This document shows positions 44,040 to 54,650 of a DNA stretch of 64,000 nucleotides, in pieces (positions within the stretch are counted from its first letter, which is position 1; each line of letters begins with the position of its first letter). A program made the translations under genes and the position numbers. The notes beneath the pieces are model-generated. The model was not told where the DNA came from, did no database searches, and was given only the letters and a program-made list of their open reading frames with translations. The stretch comes from Astragalus membranaceus (lineage: Eukaryota > Streptophyta > Magnoliopsida > Fabales > Fabaceae), in the NCBI GenBank assembly GCA_039519185.1, contig CM076847.1:83675100-83739099 (forward strand). Reading direction: 5' to 3'.

Positions 44040-44830
44040 AGAAAAAAAAATCTAACTGTTCAAATACACGTAGTTCGGTCTCCCAATAACCGGTTTGGTG
44101 AAGAAAAAATAATTTTCGTGATAAAAATACGTAAAGTGCAATGTTAAGTAGACTGTTTTGGAGTACTTTAGAGTCAAGATTAAATTTTAGATTTTCAAAT
44201 ATGGGAAGTTCGTTCCACAATAACCGGTTAGGTGAATTTTTTTTAATTTCATGATAAAATATGTAAAGTGAGATGCTAAGCAGTGTGTTTTTGTATACTT
44301 TAGGGTTTAGAAAAAATTAACTATTCAAATACGCGTAGTTCACTCCTCAATAACTGGTTTGGTGAAGAAAGAGTAATTTCATGATAAAATACGTAAAGTA
44401 CGGTGCTAAGCAGTGTGTCTTGGGGTACTTTAGCAATTTTTTTTCTTTTCCATATTTTAAGGAGTACTTTATGGTACGAAAAAATTTAGATGTTCAATTA
44501 CGTGACTTTCTTTCCTCAATAACCGGTTAGGTGAAAAAAATTAATTTCATGACAAAATACTTAAAGTGAGATGCTAAGCGGTGTGTTTTGATGTACCTTA
44601 GGGTTCACAAAAATTGTAACCGTTCAAATATGCAAAGTCTGTTCTTCAGTAACCAGTTTGGTGAAAAAATAACAATTTTGTGAAAAAATAAATAAAGTGC
44701 AATGCTATGCAGTGTGTTTTGGGGGTACTTTAGTGTTTCAAAAAAAATTAATTGTTCAAATACTCAAAGTCCGTTCCTAAATAACCGGTTCGGTTAAAAA
44801 AAATTCGTGACACTAACCCGTGCAACACAC
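44040..44830. repeat. Degenerate tandem repeat, about 120-bp units
   Basis: AATAACCGGTTTGGTGAA, GATAAAATACGTAAAGTG, GTGTGTTTTGGGGTACTTTA and GTTCAAATACGCGTAGTTCG recur in this order about six or seven times with many changes. The run ends in GTGACACTAACCCGTGCAAC, itself like a Helitron end hairpin. Confidence 0.85.
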
Positions 44831-45149
44831 CATTTTAATAATTTCACCACTTTAAAAAATAAATTTCATTTTATACTTCTTCTCTTTATATTTTTTAGAA
44901 CCATATTTTTCTGAACCTTTTAAAAAATAATTTATTTTTAAACTTCTTCTCCTAATATTTTTTAGAACCATATTATTGTGAACCTAAAATATCTATTGAA
45001 TCCATTTAGTTCGATCACTATCAAATCAGAAATATATTTCTTAAATTTTTTAGGATTTGCGGTTTATATGAATAACTCATGTCTTCGTGTTTGGCTGCAT
45101 TTATCATTACTAAGAGTTGTGTCTTTTACTTGCAATCTATAATATGCCA

Positions 45150-46150
45150 TAGATGCCTACTCATGCGGGAACTTCAACCATATTTACAATAGAAACCCCC
45201 ATAACTTTGTTTAGGTGCTTCTAATTTTATTGGTGGTTTTCATCCAATCCTGCATGATACCCACATATTTCACTTTCCCTTTGTGTTGTCTTCTTTTCTT
45301 CCTTTTACAATAGAACCCCACATCATTTTCTTTCAACTTTGAATAGGTGATTATATTTTATTGGTGGTTTTCAACGAACCCTACATGATACTCAAGTGTC
45401 TCACTTTCTAATTGTGTTGTCTTCTTTTCTTTCTTTTATATTCGAGTACCACGTAGCAGCATTTACTCTCACAGAAACTTCAGCCACATTTACAATAGAA
45501 CCCCCTATCATCTTCTTTCAACTTTTTTTATCGTCCTCGAGATCTTACTGGTGATTTTAGTTTTGTATTTTAGGTGCTTAAATGAACATATGACTTGAAT
45601 AAAATTAGTTCATTATTATACTAATGAAAACAAAAAGTAACATTATAATGTTGGCTTAAATAAGCTAAAATGTAGCTATTTGAGTTATGCAATGAACTTC
45701 AGTCACATTTACAGTAGAATCCTCATCATTTTCTTTCAACTTTGTATAGGTGTTTTTATTTCATGGATGGTTTTCATCCAACCCTACATGATACCCCACA
45801 AGTTTCACTTTCTAATTTTGTTGTCTTCTTCGTAGTAATGCAACCATATTTATTGGCATTTACTCCCAAAGAAATTTCACTCCCATTTGCAATAGAACCC
45901 CACATCATCTTCTTTCAACTTTGTTTAGGTGCTTCTATTTTTTTGTCGATTTTCAACAACCTTGCATGATACTCACACGTTTCGCTTTCTATTTGAGTTG
46001 TCTTCTTTATTAGCGTTTATATTTTTATCTTTATTTTATAGTTGAGTAAAGTGTTGTAGCATTTACAATAGAACCCACTCATCATCTTCTTTCAACTTTG
46101 TTCGAGATCTTGCGGATTTAAATTTTGCATTTGAGGTGCTTAATTGAACA
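45150..46150. repeat. Degenerate repeat around CATTTACAATAGAACCCC
   Basis: CATTTACAATAGAACCCC, CATCTTCTTTCAACTTTG, GGTGGTTTTCA and CATGATAC recur at about 45190, 45304, 45490, 45706, 45890 and 46055. Spacing varies from about 115 to 215 bases. It lies inside Helitron A and shows no gene. Confidence 0.8.
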
Positions 46151-46500
46151 TATGACTTGAATAAAATTCGTTGATTATTATACTAATGAAAACAAAAAGT
46201 GGCATTATACTTTTGGCTCAAATAAGGTAAAATATAACTACCTGATCTCTGTAATGTAATTCTATTGAAGAGTTACTTTTTTGTCTTTTAATATATAATA
46301 TGCGATATATAATTTTTCTATTTACATTTAATAGATATGGATTATGTTATTAAAATTCTTTAGATCTTTTCTTCCTATTATCTATTGATGTTTAATTTCA
46401 ACGTCTTTGTTAATATTATTTTTTAATTTTATAATCTTATTATTTAATTTATAGTTATAATTTAATTTTTATTCACAGTTATTAGACTATATATTTTACA

Positions 46501-46698
46501 AACCAACATCGTTGGTCCACTGGCATAAGCTACCTTGGGACACGGGGGTCGACTGTGCTCCCGAGTTCGATTCTCGTAGTGGTCAAACTCGGTGTTGGTC
46601 AGTGCAAAATTTGCTCCTAATCACAAGTAACATAAGTCTTTCATTAAAAGCGTTTAGATGCTCCGTAGGTAGCCAACAATAGTCCAAACTAAAAAAAT
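46501..46698 (+). mobile_element. tRNA-derived SINE inside Helitron A
   Basis: The 11-bp TATATTTTACA flanks it (46490-46500, 46699-46709). A box TGGTCCACTGGCATAAGC and B box GAGTTCGATTCTC are in tRNA-like order, and the far end is ACTAAAAAAAT. The same SINE at the same place is present in the inverted Helitron copy (62457-62658). Confidence 0.8.
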
Positions 46699-46904
46699 TA
46701 TATTTTACACAACAAATATAGTCGACCTCGTGCATCGCACGGGTATTAGGGCTAGTTAATTGTTAAATGTAGATGAAATACACTTAATATCTATTTCTAT
46801 ATAATCAAAACATATGCTAGCACATTTACATTTTTAGACATCACCAAATTTTGACATTTGTCACAATTTAGGGGCAAAATAGACAATTCACCACATAAAG
46901 ACAA

Positions 46905-47020
46905 AATGCTATAGTATCACTACAGTGCGCTACAGTGACATTTCTGATGCGCTACAATACCGCTTATGTCACTCTATAGTGCGCTACAGTGACGTTTCTG
47001 ACGCGCTACACTACCAATAC
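46905..47020. repeat. Short direct repeat GTGCGCTACAGTGAC
   Basis: GTGCGCTACAGTGACATTTC, TGATGCGCTACAATACC recurs 59 bases later as GTGCGCTACAGTGACGTTTC, TGACGCGCTACACTACC. It is a two-copy tandem in Helitron B. Confidence 0.8.
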
Positions 47021-47389
47021 TTTTTTTTAAAATTCAATTTTTTTAAAAAAAACTGATTTTTTTAAAAAAATTTATACACAGTTTTTTTTATTTATTTTTT
47101 AAAAAACGGTTGTCAATATTTTTATAAAAACAATTAGTCACTATAAATCAATTTGCACTATTTTTATAATCTACTCAAACTACTAAAATTAATAAAATAA
47201 TTAGTCACTATAAATCAATTAGCCACTATTCATTGTCAAAAAAGAATTGTAAAAAAACTTTATCCCCTACCAAAAATTACAAAATAACTACTAAAACTAA
47301 TCAATTTAACTACTTTTGTTAAAATCAATCAATTTAACCACTACAAAAAATTACCAAATAACTATTTTATAATTACTAAAAAAGAGTAA

Positions 47390-48395
47390 AATGCCAATGG
47401 GAATGCCAACGGGAGTGCCAACGAGAGCGCCAATGGGAGTGCCAATGAGAGCGCCAACGGGAGTGCCAACGATAGAGGGACAAAAAACTGATTGAAAACT
47501 GCAATCAGAAGCTACAACTGACGCAGCAAAAGGACAAAAAACAGCAAATTCTAAAACCAACTTTTTTTCAGTTTTTTTCCAATTTTTTTTCCAGTTTTTC
47601 TTTCCATAAAAAATCACTTTTTTGTCAGTTTTTTTACTAAAAACATAATTTTTTTTAACTTTTTCTATAATTTACTCAAACTACTAAAATTAATCAATTT
47701 AACTACTACCAATTGTCAAAAAAACCATACCTCTAACAATAGTTTCAAAATTATTTATTCCAAAAAAATAAATTATTAAATTAATACCACACTCAATAAT
47801 TAAATAATTTAAAATTTACTATTTACTATAATCTCTCTATTAAAACTACTAAAATCAATCAATTTTTCATGTAATAAATAAAATCAATCAATTTAACCAC
47901 TAACAATTGTAATATTAAATCATATAGAAAAAAGGAGAAAACATGTGGCAACGGGAGCGGCAACAAGAGACTGACAACGAGATCGGCAACGAAAGCGGCA
48001 ATGCGAGACTGGCAATGGAATCGACAGCGGGAACATGAGTGTGGGAACAACAGAGACAAGGAGAGCGCCAACAGAGCGCCAACGTGAATGCATATTTTAA
48101 AAAATCTTATTTTCTTTTTTCTTTATTTTTTTACTCCATCTAAAATTTATTATTTACTATAATCTCTCTATTAAAACTATTAAAATCAATCAATTTAACC
48201 ACTAAGAATTATAAAAATACAACTTTAGTCACTACCAAACTTTACAAAATAACTTACTTATAATTAAACGAATATTATTTAATTAATATTAAATCATATA
48301 AAATAATATGAGTTAACATGTGGCAACGGGAGCGACAAAGAGAGACTGGCAATGAGAGCTGCAACGGAAGTGCCAACGGGAGGGTCAACGAGAGA
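47390..48395. repeat. Interspersed minisatellite GCCAACGGGAGT/GCCAACGAGAGC
   Basis: Three blocks (47392-47480, 47943-48090, 48318-48395) contain 12-bp words such as GTGCCAACGGGA and GCGCCAATGGGA in tandem, separated by related AT-rich sequence (CAATCAATTTAACCACTA). A last piece, AAACGGGAGTGTCAACGGGA, is at 49533-49552. The open frames it creates are not genes. Confidence 0.85.
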
Positions 48396-48516
48396 GTGGA
48401 GGTGATTGTTATTAATGGTGTCAGACTCAAAGTCATTTATAGCAGTGGTAACGCGTAAGTATTATATAATGTTCATTTGTCAAAATGGAGCGCTAATTTG
48501 TGGTTATTCAAAACAG

Positions 48517-48966
48517 GAGCAAATAAATGAGTTCATGACTCAGCTAACTCAGGGGAGCTGGAACCCTGATTCATTTGGCCAACTTACTCCTGAGATGAGA
48601 GATCTGGCAAACAAACATTGGGAGAAGACAGTAGGTTGGTCTAAGGGTCGTCTGTATGGTACGGGGCCCATGGCTCCATGTATGAGTCAGTCTGGGGCCG
48701 AGAGCAGCAGAAGACGGAGTCGACCAGCTTTTACTCCTGCGGAGACAGAGCATATTAGGCGGCTGGAGCAGGAGCTGCACGAGACTCGACAGGAGGTCAG
48801 GACCTCCTCTGAGGCGATGAGAAAGATGCAGCAAGATTTTGAGAAGGTGACCCGTAGGCAGGAGCTGATGTTTAAGTATTTTAAGAATATGCAGCAAAAT
48901 GAGCAGCAGCAAGATGAAGAGGAAGATGAGGAGGAAGCTGAGGAGTCTGATGGTGGCAGCTTTTAG
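48517..48966 (+). pseudogene. C-terminal exon of a Ptta/En/Spm-type CACTA protein
   Basis: After an acceptor CAAAACAG, the exon reads EQINEFMTQLTQGSWNPDSF, HWEKTVGWSKGRLYGTGPMA, a long coiled coil (about 75 residues, EHIRRLEQELHETRQEV) and an acidic tail DEEEDEEEAEESDGGSF with TAG at 48964-48966. Its WEKTVGWSKGRLYGTG matches WKKTIGWKYKGRLYGTW of the 39.7-kb element. The upstream exons are gone, so the product cannot be made here. Confidence 0.7.
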
Positions 48967-49134
48967 TTTTGTTGATTAAATATTTTGTTATAACATTTCA
49001 GATTAAGTGTTGTTGATTCAAAATTTATGTTATTCGATAATTTTTATTTTAAACTATTTTATGTATTTTAGATTTTATTATTTATTAATAAAATAAACAG
49101 GTATAAAAGCAGATAAAATAAAAAAATTCCATCA

Positions 49135-49345
49135 GGTTGAGCAGTAGCGTGGGAATTAGCGAGGGGGTTAGCGAGGGAATGTGGCCACGTGGTTGAGCAG
49201 TAGCGTGGGGATTAGCGAGGGAACGTGGCCACGTGGTTGAGCAGTAGCGTGGGAATTAGCGAGGGAACGTGGCCACGTGGCTGAGCAGTAGCGAGGGAAT
49301 TAGCGAGGGAGCGTGGCCACGTGGCTGAGCAGTAGCGAGGGATCT
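49135..49345. repeat. 44-bp tandem repeat with GTGGCCACGTGG
   Basis: GGTTGAGCAGTAGCGTGGGA, ATTAGCGAGGGAACGTGGCC, ACGT repeats at 49135, 49191, 49235, 49279 and 49323; the first unit has a 12-base extra. GTGGCCAC and CCACGTGG are palindromic, and TTAGCGAGGGA continues to 49490 as the subterminal word. Confidence 0.9.
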
Positions 49346-49829
49346 AGCGAGGGACACTGCCCTCGCTAATTAGCGAGGGAGCCAAATCCCTCGCTAATCG
49401 CATTTGCGAGGAGGGAATTAGCGAGGGAAGTTGTCCCTCGCTAATTCCCTCGCAAATGACTGTTAGCGAGGGAATAAGGTGATTTAGCGAGGGACTTTGC
49501 CGTCACAAATGACCTTTTTTTTTGTAATGTATGCAAACGGGAGTGTCAACGGGAATACATATTTTACCTCTAATGTCCAAATACATTATTATGGATCAAT
49601 GTAATTCTGATTGTCAATCCCCTTTATTTTCTTCGACTCAATATAATTTTCATTTATATCTTATATGACATAATGCCTATCTCTTTCCACTTTGAATTTC
49701 AAATAATATATTTTGGACATTGTTCACAACTTATGATTATGTTCCAAATTACTATTATGACTTCATGGCAATACACCGATCATACAGTATCACCCGTGCG
49801 TATGCCCGGGTAAAATACTAGTTTGCAAC

Positions 49830-50471
49830 AAAATATCAAATATAAAAATTATTTAGTAATTTTAGCACCATGAGCACAAGTACCTCAATTGTCATTCCCA
49901 CCCGTTAACTAACGAGTAATATAATTACCCATTTAACTATCCATCTTCATTATGGGTTTTTATCCGTGACTACTCGTGTGGGTACGATTTTTTATCATCC
50001 CTAAATGTAAATGTTAATTCGAACACATATATGATGCAAGTACGAGGTACTTTAATTTCCCTAAACGGCGTCACATATTTGATTGATTGATTCCCCGCAC
50101 TTTTGTTGCAAGGGAAAACGGAGTTATAGTTTGGGGCACAAAAGTAAAACTCAAAAAGAAAGCGTTGCCTGCCTATCAGTTATAATGACATTCTTTTTTG
50201 TTGGTGGAATGTGGCTATTTCCGTTGATTCCAGTTGAAAGTGGAATTACTTTATTAGACATCACCCTGAATTGCATGCTACTTTCTTTATATTTATGTGC
50301 TTATTACATACTAGAGATATTTGTTTCCTAACTGGCATTACATAATTGGCAAGAGAAGTTCAGGTATTCAATTATCATCTTATAAAATTCTACATAATTG
50401 TCACTTTTTCCCTTTTCCTCTCCTCCAACTAAACAAAATTATACTATCAAATTAATTAGAGACAATGTTTG
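49830..50471. other. Sequence between Helitron B and the GC-rich MITE
   Basis: No gene recognised. An 82-codon frame (50083-50331, +) has two hydrophobic stretches (MTFFFVGGMWLFPLIP and LNCMLLSLYLCAYYILEIF) but no match that I know; I consider it chance. Confidence 0.45.
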
Positions 50472-50479
50472 AGTGCGAT

Positions 50480-50843
50480 TAGGGATGTCAAAACGGGCGG
50501 CCCGGCCCGTTAAGACGAATGCCCGCGAAAAAATGGGCGGCCCGGCCCGGCCCGTTTACAGCATGCGGGCTAAAAAATCATGCCCTGCCCGCGAAGTGGC
50601 GGGCTGGCGGGCCAGCGGGCTAGCGGGCTGGCGGGCTGGCCCGTCAATTAACACTGAATTTTTAAAAAAAAAAAAAAAACGCAAACGGGCCGTTTGGCCC
50701 GCCACAGTATTTGGCCCGCGGGCTGGCGGGCGAAGCGGGCCGGGCAACGCGGGCTGGCGGGCATCAAAACCTTAGCCCTGCCCGCCTTTTTTTGGCGGGC
50801 CAACGGGCCGGCCCGGCGGGCCAAGCCCGTTTTGACATCCCTA
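50480..50843. mobile_element. GC-rich hAT-type MITE
   Basis: AGTGCGAT at 50472-50479 and 50844-50851 is a perfect 8-bp duplication. Ends are TAGGGATGTCAAAACGGGCG and, reversed, TAGGGATGTCAAAACGGGCT. The body is almost all GGCCCG, GGCGGGC and GCGGGCTGGC words, standing out sharply from the AT-rich surroundings. Nothing is coded. Confidence 0.93.
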
Positions 50844-51435
50844 AGTGCGATGGTATACCTATAGCTAAGTTACTTTCTCCAATAAGCCTTGCCTTACATC
50901 AATTATAATCAATTATAATGCCCGTATGGCCCATTAATATACGTGTCCAAGCATAAATGGCGACAATACTATTCTGGACTGGCCTGCCAAGAGGCCCACT
51001 CAGCAATTAGACATAGATAAGCCCAATCAGTTTGATCCATATTCACAATAAATCAGCCAATTTATGACTCTCATACTTTGACAGCTCAGATTCATCTCAT
51101 TGATCCAACGACTCAAAGCCTGCACGGATCCCTATAAATACTGGTTCATGTTGCCATAAATAGGTAGATTCTCATTTTTTTGCTATACCACTCTATAATT
51201 CTCAATACTAACTTAAGCTTCGGAGCCTAGAATCACTTTGGCATATCGCTCAAACGGCAAGAGACCTCTCAATTGCGGTCTCTCAAACACCGAAAGGTAC
51301 GGAACAAATACAATCAATCCTTTTGCTAAAGAATGTAAATACTTGTACAGTTTTGTATCTTGCACTTCTAAAATAACTTTTTCTTAAAGTTTAGTTTAAA
51401 AATTAAACGAGTAGACAATTACGTCATTTTTGGAT

Positions 51436-51436
51436 A

Positions 51437-51512
<76 letters not shown>
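51436..51512. repeat. (TA)n microsatellite, about 38 units
   Basis: It directly follows TTTTTGGATAGAATATATAT and precedes GTTGTTGTCAAAAAAATG. The second copy of this flank, at 54192, has only a few TA units. Confidence 0.97.
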
Positions 51513-51520
<8 letters not shown>

Positions 51521-51543
51521 CAAAAAAATGTTGGTGTAGTATT

Positions 51544-51893
51544 TGTTCTTTACCGTATCTCTAGACCTGTATCCGATCTTAGACACAAAGTCCGATCCTA
51601 GATAGTTGGTAGGGGTTGGGCTTGATCAATCGGGGCAGGTGGTACCTGCGAAGGCACTCCAACGCTCAAGTCAGCTACGAACTGATTAGAGGTAGGAATG
51701 TAGGAAAGAGTGTGTACCTTTAATGAAGCATTCAATGCTTATTTATAGAGTTTGGTGGTGCTTGACCTGATGGATCAGGACCGTCCGATCTTGCGCTGCG
51801 ATCTTGGCCATTGATGAGTGGATCTTGCATTCTTGAATGGGCCTTTTGTAAATGGGAATTGGGGTGTAGTTAGCAAAGGCCCTATCCATAACA
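51544..51893 (-). repeat. 3' LTR of the partial Tat element
   Basis: The plus strand runs TGTTCTTTACCG... to CCTATCCATAACA. It carries a minus-strand TATAAATA at 51740-51747. It is about 90 percent identical by eye to 54281-54650, apart from a 20-base deletion after GATCAA. Confidence 0.9.
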
Positions 51894-52159
51894 GTTACCC
51901 CCTAAGTATGGTTGCCAGAAGGGCGATCTTTACTTATAAGCCCGACCGGTATTGCGTTGTGCTGGGTTTTGACTTGATGACGAGCTTTACATCGTAGATT
52001 TTGCCCCCAAATTCGATTTTCGCTGTTCCGGGTTTTGTTTTTGTGAATTTTATTCTTGGAGCCGAGCTTTGGCAGGTCCGGGGTTGTTCTGTAATGATCT
52101 GCAACATTCTCAGCCTTTTGTTTGAGCGTTTTTAAGATTGTATTTACTTTACAAGTTAT

Positions 52160-52940
52160 ATATGTTGCTTTGAGGATTGAATCCTAAAAGACCTTGATGT
52201 CCTTTGGGACAGTTTACCGAGACTCAGCTCGGATTGAACTCGTCCCTAAGGGGTTTCGGCAACGTCAGCCGAGGGTCGTTTTGAGGATTGAATCCTAAAA
52301 GACTTTGATGTCCTTTGGGACAGTTTACCGGGACTCAGCCCGGATTGAAGTCGTCCCTAAGGGGTTTCGGCAACGTCGGTCGAGGGTCATTTTGAGGATT
52401 GAATCCTAAAAGACCTTGGTGTCCTTTGGGAAAGTTTACCAGGACTCAGCTCGGATTGAACTCGTCCCTAAGGGGTTTCGGCAACGCCGGCCGAGGGTCG
52501 TTTTGAGGATTGAATCCTAAAAGACCTTGATGTCCTTTGGGACAGTTTACCGGGACTCAGCCCGGATTGAACTCGTCCCTAAGGGGTTTCGGCAACGTCG
52601 ACCGAGGGTCGTTTTGAGGATTGAATCCTAAAAGACCTTGATGTCCTTTGGGACAGTTTACCGGGACTCGGGCCGAATTGAACTCGTCCCTAAGGGGTTT
52701 CGGCAACGTCGGCCGAGGGTCGTTTTGAGGATTGAATCCTAAAAGACCTTGATGTCCTTCAGGGCAGTTTACCGGGACTCGGCCCAGATCGAACATGCCC
52801 TTCAGGGTAATGGCAACATAGGCCATGTTAAAACGTGACCACCTGAGGGACTCGAGGTGTCAGTTTAATGCCGCATTCAGGGCAGTTTACCAGGACTCGG
52901 CCCAGATCGAACTCGCCCTTCATGGATTGGCAGCCTCGCC
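52160..52940. repeat. 111-bp tandem hairpin repeat, about six copies
   Basis: Units begin (TGAGGATTGAATCC) at 52171, 52282, 52393, 52504, 52615 and 52726, exactly 111 bases apart. Each has GGGACAGTTTAC, CCGGGACTCAGCCCGG, ATTGAACTCGTCCC, AAGGGGTTTCGGCAACG. GGGAC pairs with GTCCC and CCGGG with CCCGG. The last unit and a further half unit (52878-52930) change to the GGGC/GCCC form seen at 6711-6860. Confidence 0.95.
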
Positions 52941-54190
52941 CAGTAATCTTTGGGTGCACCCCGTATCTAACCGACTGCTCGGTTTCTTGTGCCCTTAGCA
53001 AGGATCTTTGGGTGTACCCCGTACCTGAAATGAAACAACAGATGCGAGCATACATGATATTTGTAGGTGAGATATAAAAATGAAATGGGAAACACAAGTG
53101 TTCCAAATACTCTGTATCTGTTAAGGCGCGGGACCCTGTGTGCAGGTGCGTTGTGCCGATTTAATATAGCATCTCGGCGTAGGTGCACCGAGCCGAAGTA
53201 ATGGAAATCGGTTCATAAGCCATAGGCTCCGATTCTTCCAAGGTGTCGACCGTATTTTCTATAGAAGTTGAGTTTCCTTTAACTTATGCTCCTTTCGAAC
53301 TGTTCCGCTCTTTTGAGTGGGTCACCTGCAATCATATTTATTCACATAAACTTGGTGTAGCAACTTCGTACATTTGAAGTGTGTTGTGTCCAGGCTCTTT
53401 GTGGACCCTCTTATCGTTAATTCCTGTCAAATAAACAAAACACAAACTCCGAAGAAACATATCGTTATCAGAGTGATCAGTGTCAAGTTAGCTGAAAAAG
53501 GAATGATAACGCAAGCGTAGACCGCGCTCACTTTCATGCATTAATAATGGAATGTCATAAAGAAATAGAGCATGCAATAAAGAAATAGAGTGGATCTCAA
53601 TGCCTCATATCAATTCTCCAAGACTTATGAAGATCTAAACATAATTCTGATTACTGTAGTATCATATGGTGGCTGTGCACGCTTATCTTTTATGTTTGGG
53701 CAAGATGATGTAGAAGCAAATATTATGCATTAGTGTAGTGGTGTGCATACAATGTGTATTTGCAACCAATATGGTAATAACAAATCTCATATCGGCGATT
53801 GATTTAATGTCTACTATCCTAGTGTTACCAAATGGAAAATTGAACCTGGATGTAGAACCTCATGTCATGGTTGGATTAGAAATTGATGTCGGTTAACATC
53901 TTGGCAAACAAATTGCATCAACATTCAAGACCTCCATGTAGAACCTCATGTCGAGGTTGGGTTAGAGATTGACTAGGATCTCATACCCATTAGAATGGTG
54001 AAATCAAGGCTGGCTGTGGCAAGAACGTTTAACATAATTCTCCCTTACAAGCCCAATCCTTAGAAAAACCTTGCTATAAGTCCAATGGATGATCAGAGGC
54101 CCACTGCATAAACTGGGTAAGCGGATCGTGGATCTCATCCTAGTGATATCCAGATCTGAACTTGGTGATGAAGCAAATTTTGTTCGCGTC
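52941..54190. other. Non-coding stretch of the second Tat region
   Basis: CTTTGGGTGYACCCCGTA occurs twice (52949, 53008). The phrase ATGTAGAACCTCATGTC, GGTTGG, TTAGA, ATTGA occurs twice (53851 and 53936). Nothing coding is seen. Confidence 0.5.
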
Positions 54191-54280
54191 ATTCAAATAT
54201 ATTTTTGGATAGAATATATATGTTGTTATTATTAACTGTTGGTGTAGTATTTTTGTCAAAAAAAATGTTGGTGTAGTATT

Positions 54281-54650
54281 TGTTCTGTACCGTATCTCTA
54301 GACCTGTATCCGATCTTAGACACAAAGTCCGATCCTAGATAGTTGGTAGGGGTTGGGCTTGATCAACCGAGCTCCGCGTCCGATCCGGGGCAGGTGGTAC
54401 CTGCGAAGGCACTCCGACGCTCAAGTCAGCTAGACAACTGATTAGAGGTAGGAATGTAGGAAAGAGTGTGTACCTTTAATGAAGCATTCAATGCTTATTT
54501 AAAGAGTTTGGTGGTGTTTGACCTGATGGATCAGGACCGTCCGATATTGCGCTGCGATCTTGGCCATTGATGAGTGGATCTTGCATTCTTGAATGGACCT
54601 TTTGTAAATAGGCCTTGGGGGTGTAGTTAGCAAAGGCCCTATCCATAACA
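54281..54650 (-). mobile_element. Solo LTR of the second Tat family
   Basis: TGTTCTGTACCG to CCATAACA, 370 bp, with GTATT on both sides (54276-54280, 54651-54655). That is a perfect 5-bp duplication. It shows neither a primer-binding site nor a polypurine tract next to it. Its TATA reads TTTAAATA on the minus strand. Confidence 0.88.

Larger units (their letters stand above)
43914..46755 (+). mobile_element. Non-autonomous Helitron candidate A
   Basis: It begins A|TCTTTATATATAAAGCAG (43914), a usual Helitron 5' start. It ends with hairpin CGTGCATCGCACG, then GGTATTAGGGCTAG at 46755, followed by T. There are no target duplications. The last 0.45 kb recurs, inverted, at 62398-62840. It codes for nothing recognisable and is filled with internal repeats and one SINE. 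Confidence 0.75.
48410..49529 (+). mobile_element. 3' part of another CACTA element inserted in Helitron B
   Basis: It carries the C-terminal exon of a Ptta/En/Spm-type protein, a 44-bp tandem repeat and an end CCTTTTTTTTTGTAATG at 49513-49529. Reversed, this reads CATTACAAAAAAAAAGG, probably a mutated CACTACAAAAA terminus. The 5' part is missing. Confidence 0.65.
46790..49821 (+). mobile_element. Non-autonomous Helitron candidate B
   Basis: It starts A|TCTATTTCTATATAATC (46790), only 34 bases after Helitron A ends. It ends with ACCCG...CGGGT (49792-49811), a short spacer and CTAG at 49821, followed by T. The inside has the GCCAACGGGAGT minisatellite and an inserted CACTA 3' end. No helicase is present. 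Confidence 0.65.
51544..54190 (-). mobile_element. Partial second Tat-lineage element: one LTR, polypurine tract and 3' UTR repeats
   Basis: The LTR is 51544-51893, preceded by GTATT and followed by the polypurine tract (minus CTTAGGGGGTAAC) and 3'-UTR sequence with the 111-bp repeats. No gag or pol remains. The segment from about 53200 to 54190 has no coding sequence and may be element or host DNA. The primer-binding site and its own 5' LTR are missing, so it is an internally and terminally deleted copy. Confidence 0.8.

Noticed and set aside
47351..47617. ORF with GTPVGALIGTPIG repeats
   Set aside because: It reflects the GCCAACGGGAGT minisatellite.
49135..49345. CRISPR-like array of regular repeats
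   Set aside because: Unit and spacing are a simple tandem repeat without unique spacers, in a plant CACTA subterminal region.
50473..50775. GC-rich ORFs of about 100 codons
   Set aside because: They fall entirely within the GC-rich MITE and consist of its GGCGGGC words.
52160..52820. CRISPR-like array at 111-bp spacing
   Set aside because: The whole unit is conserved, with no spacers; it is a retrotransposon 3' UTR repeat.
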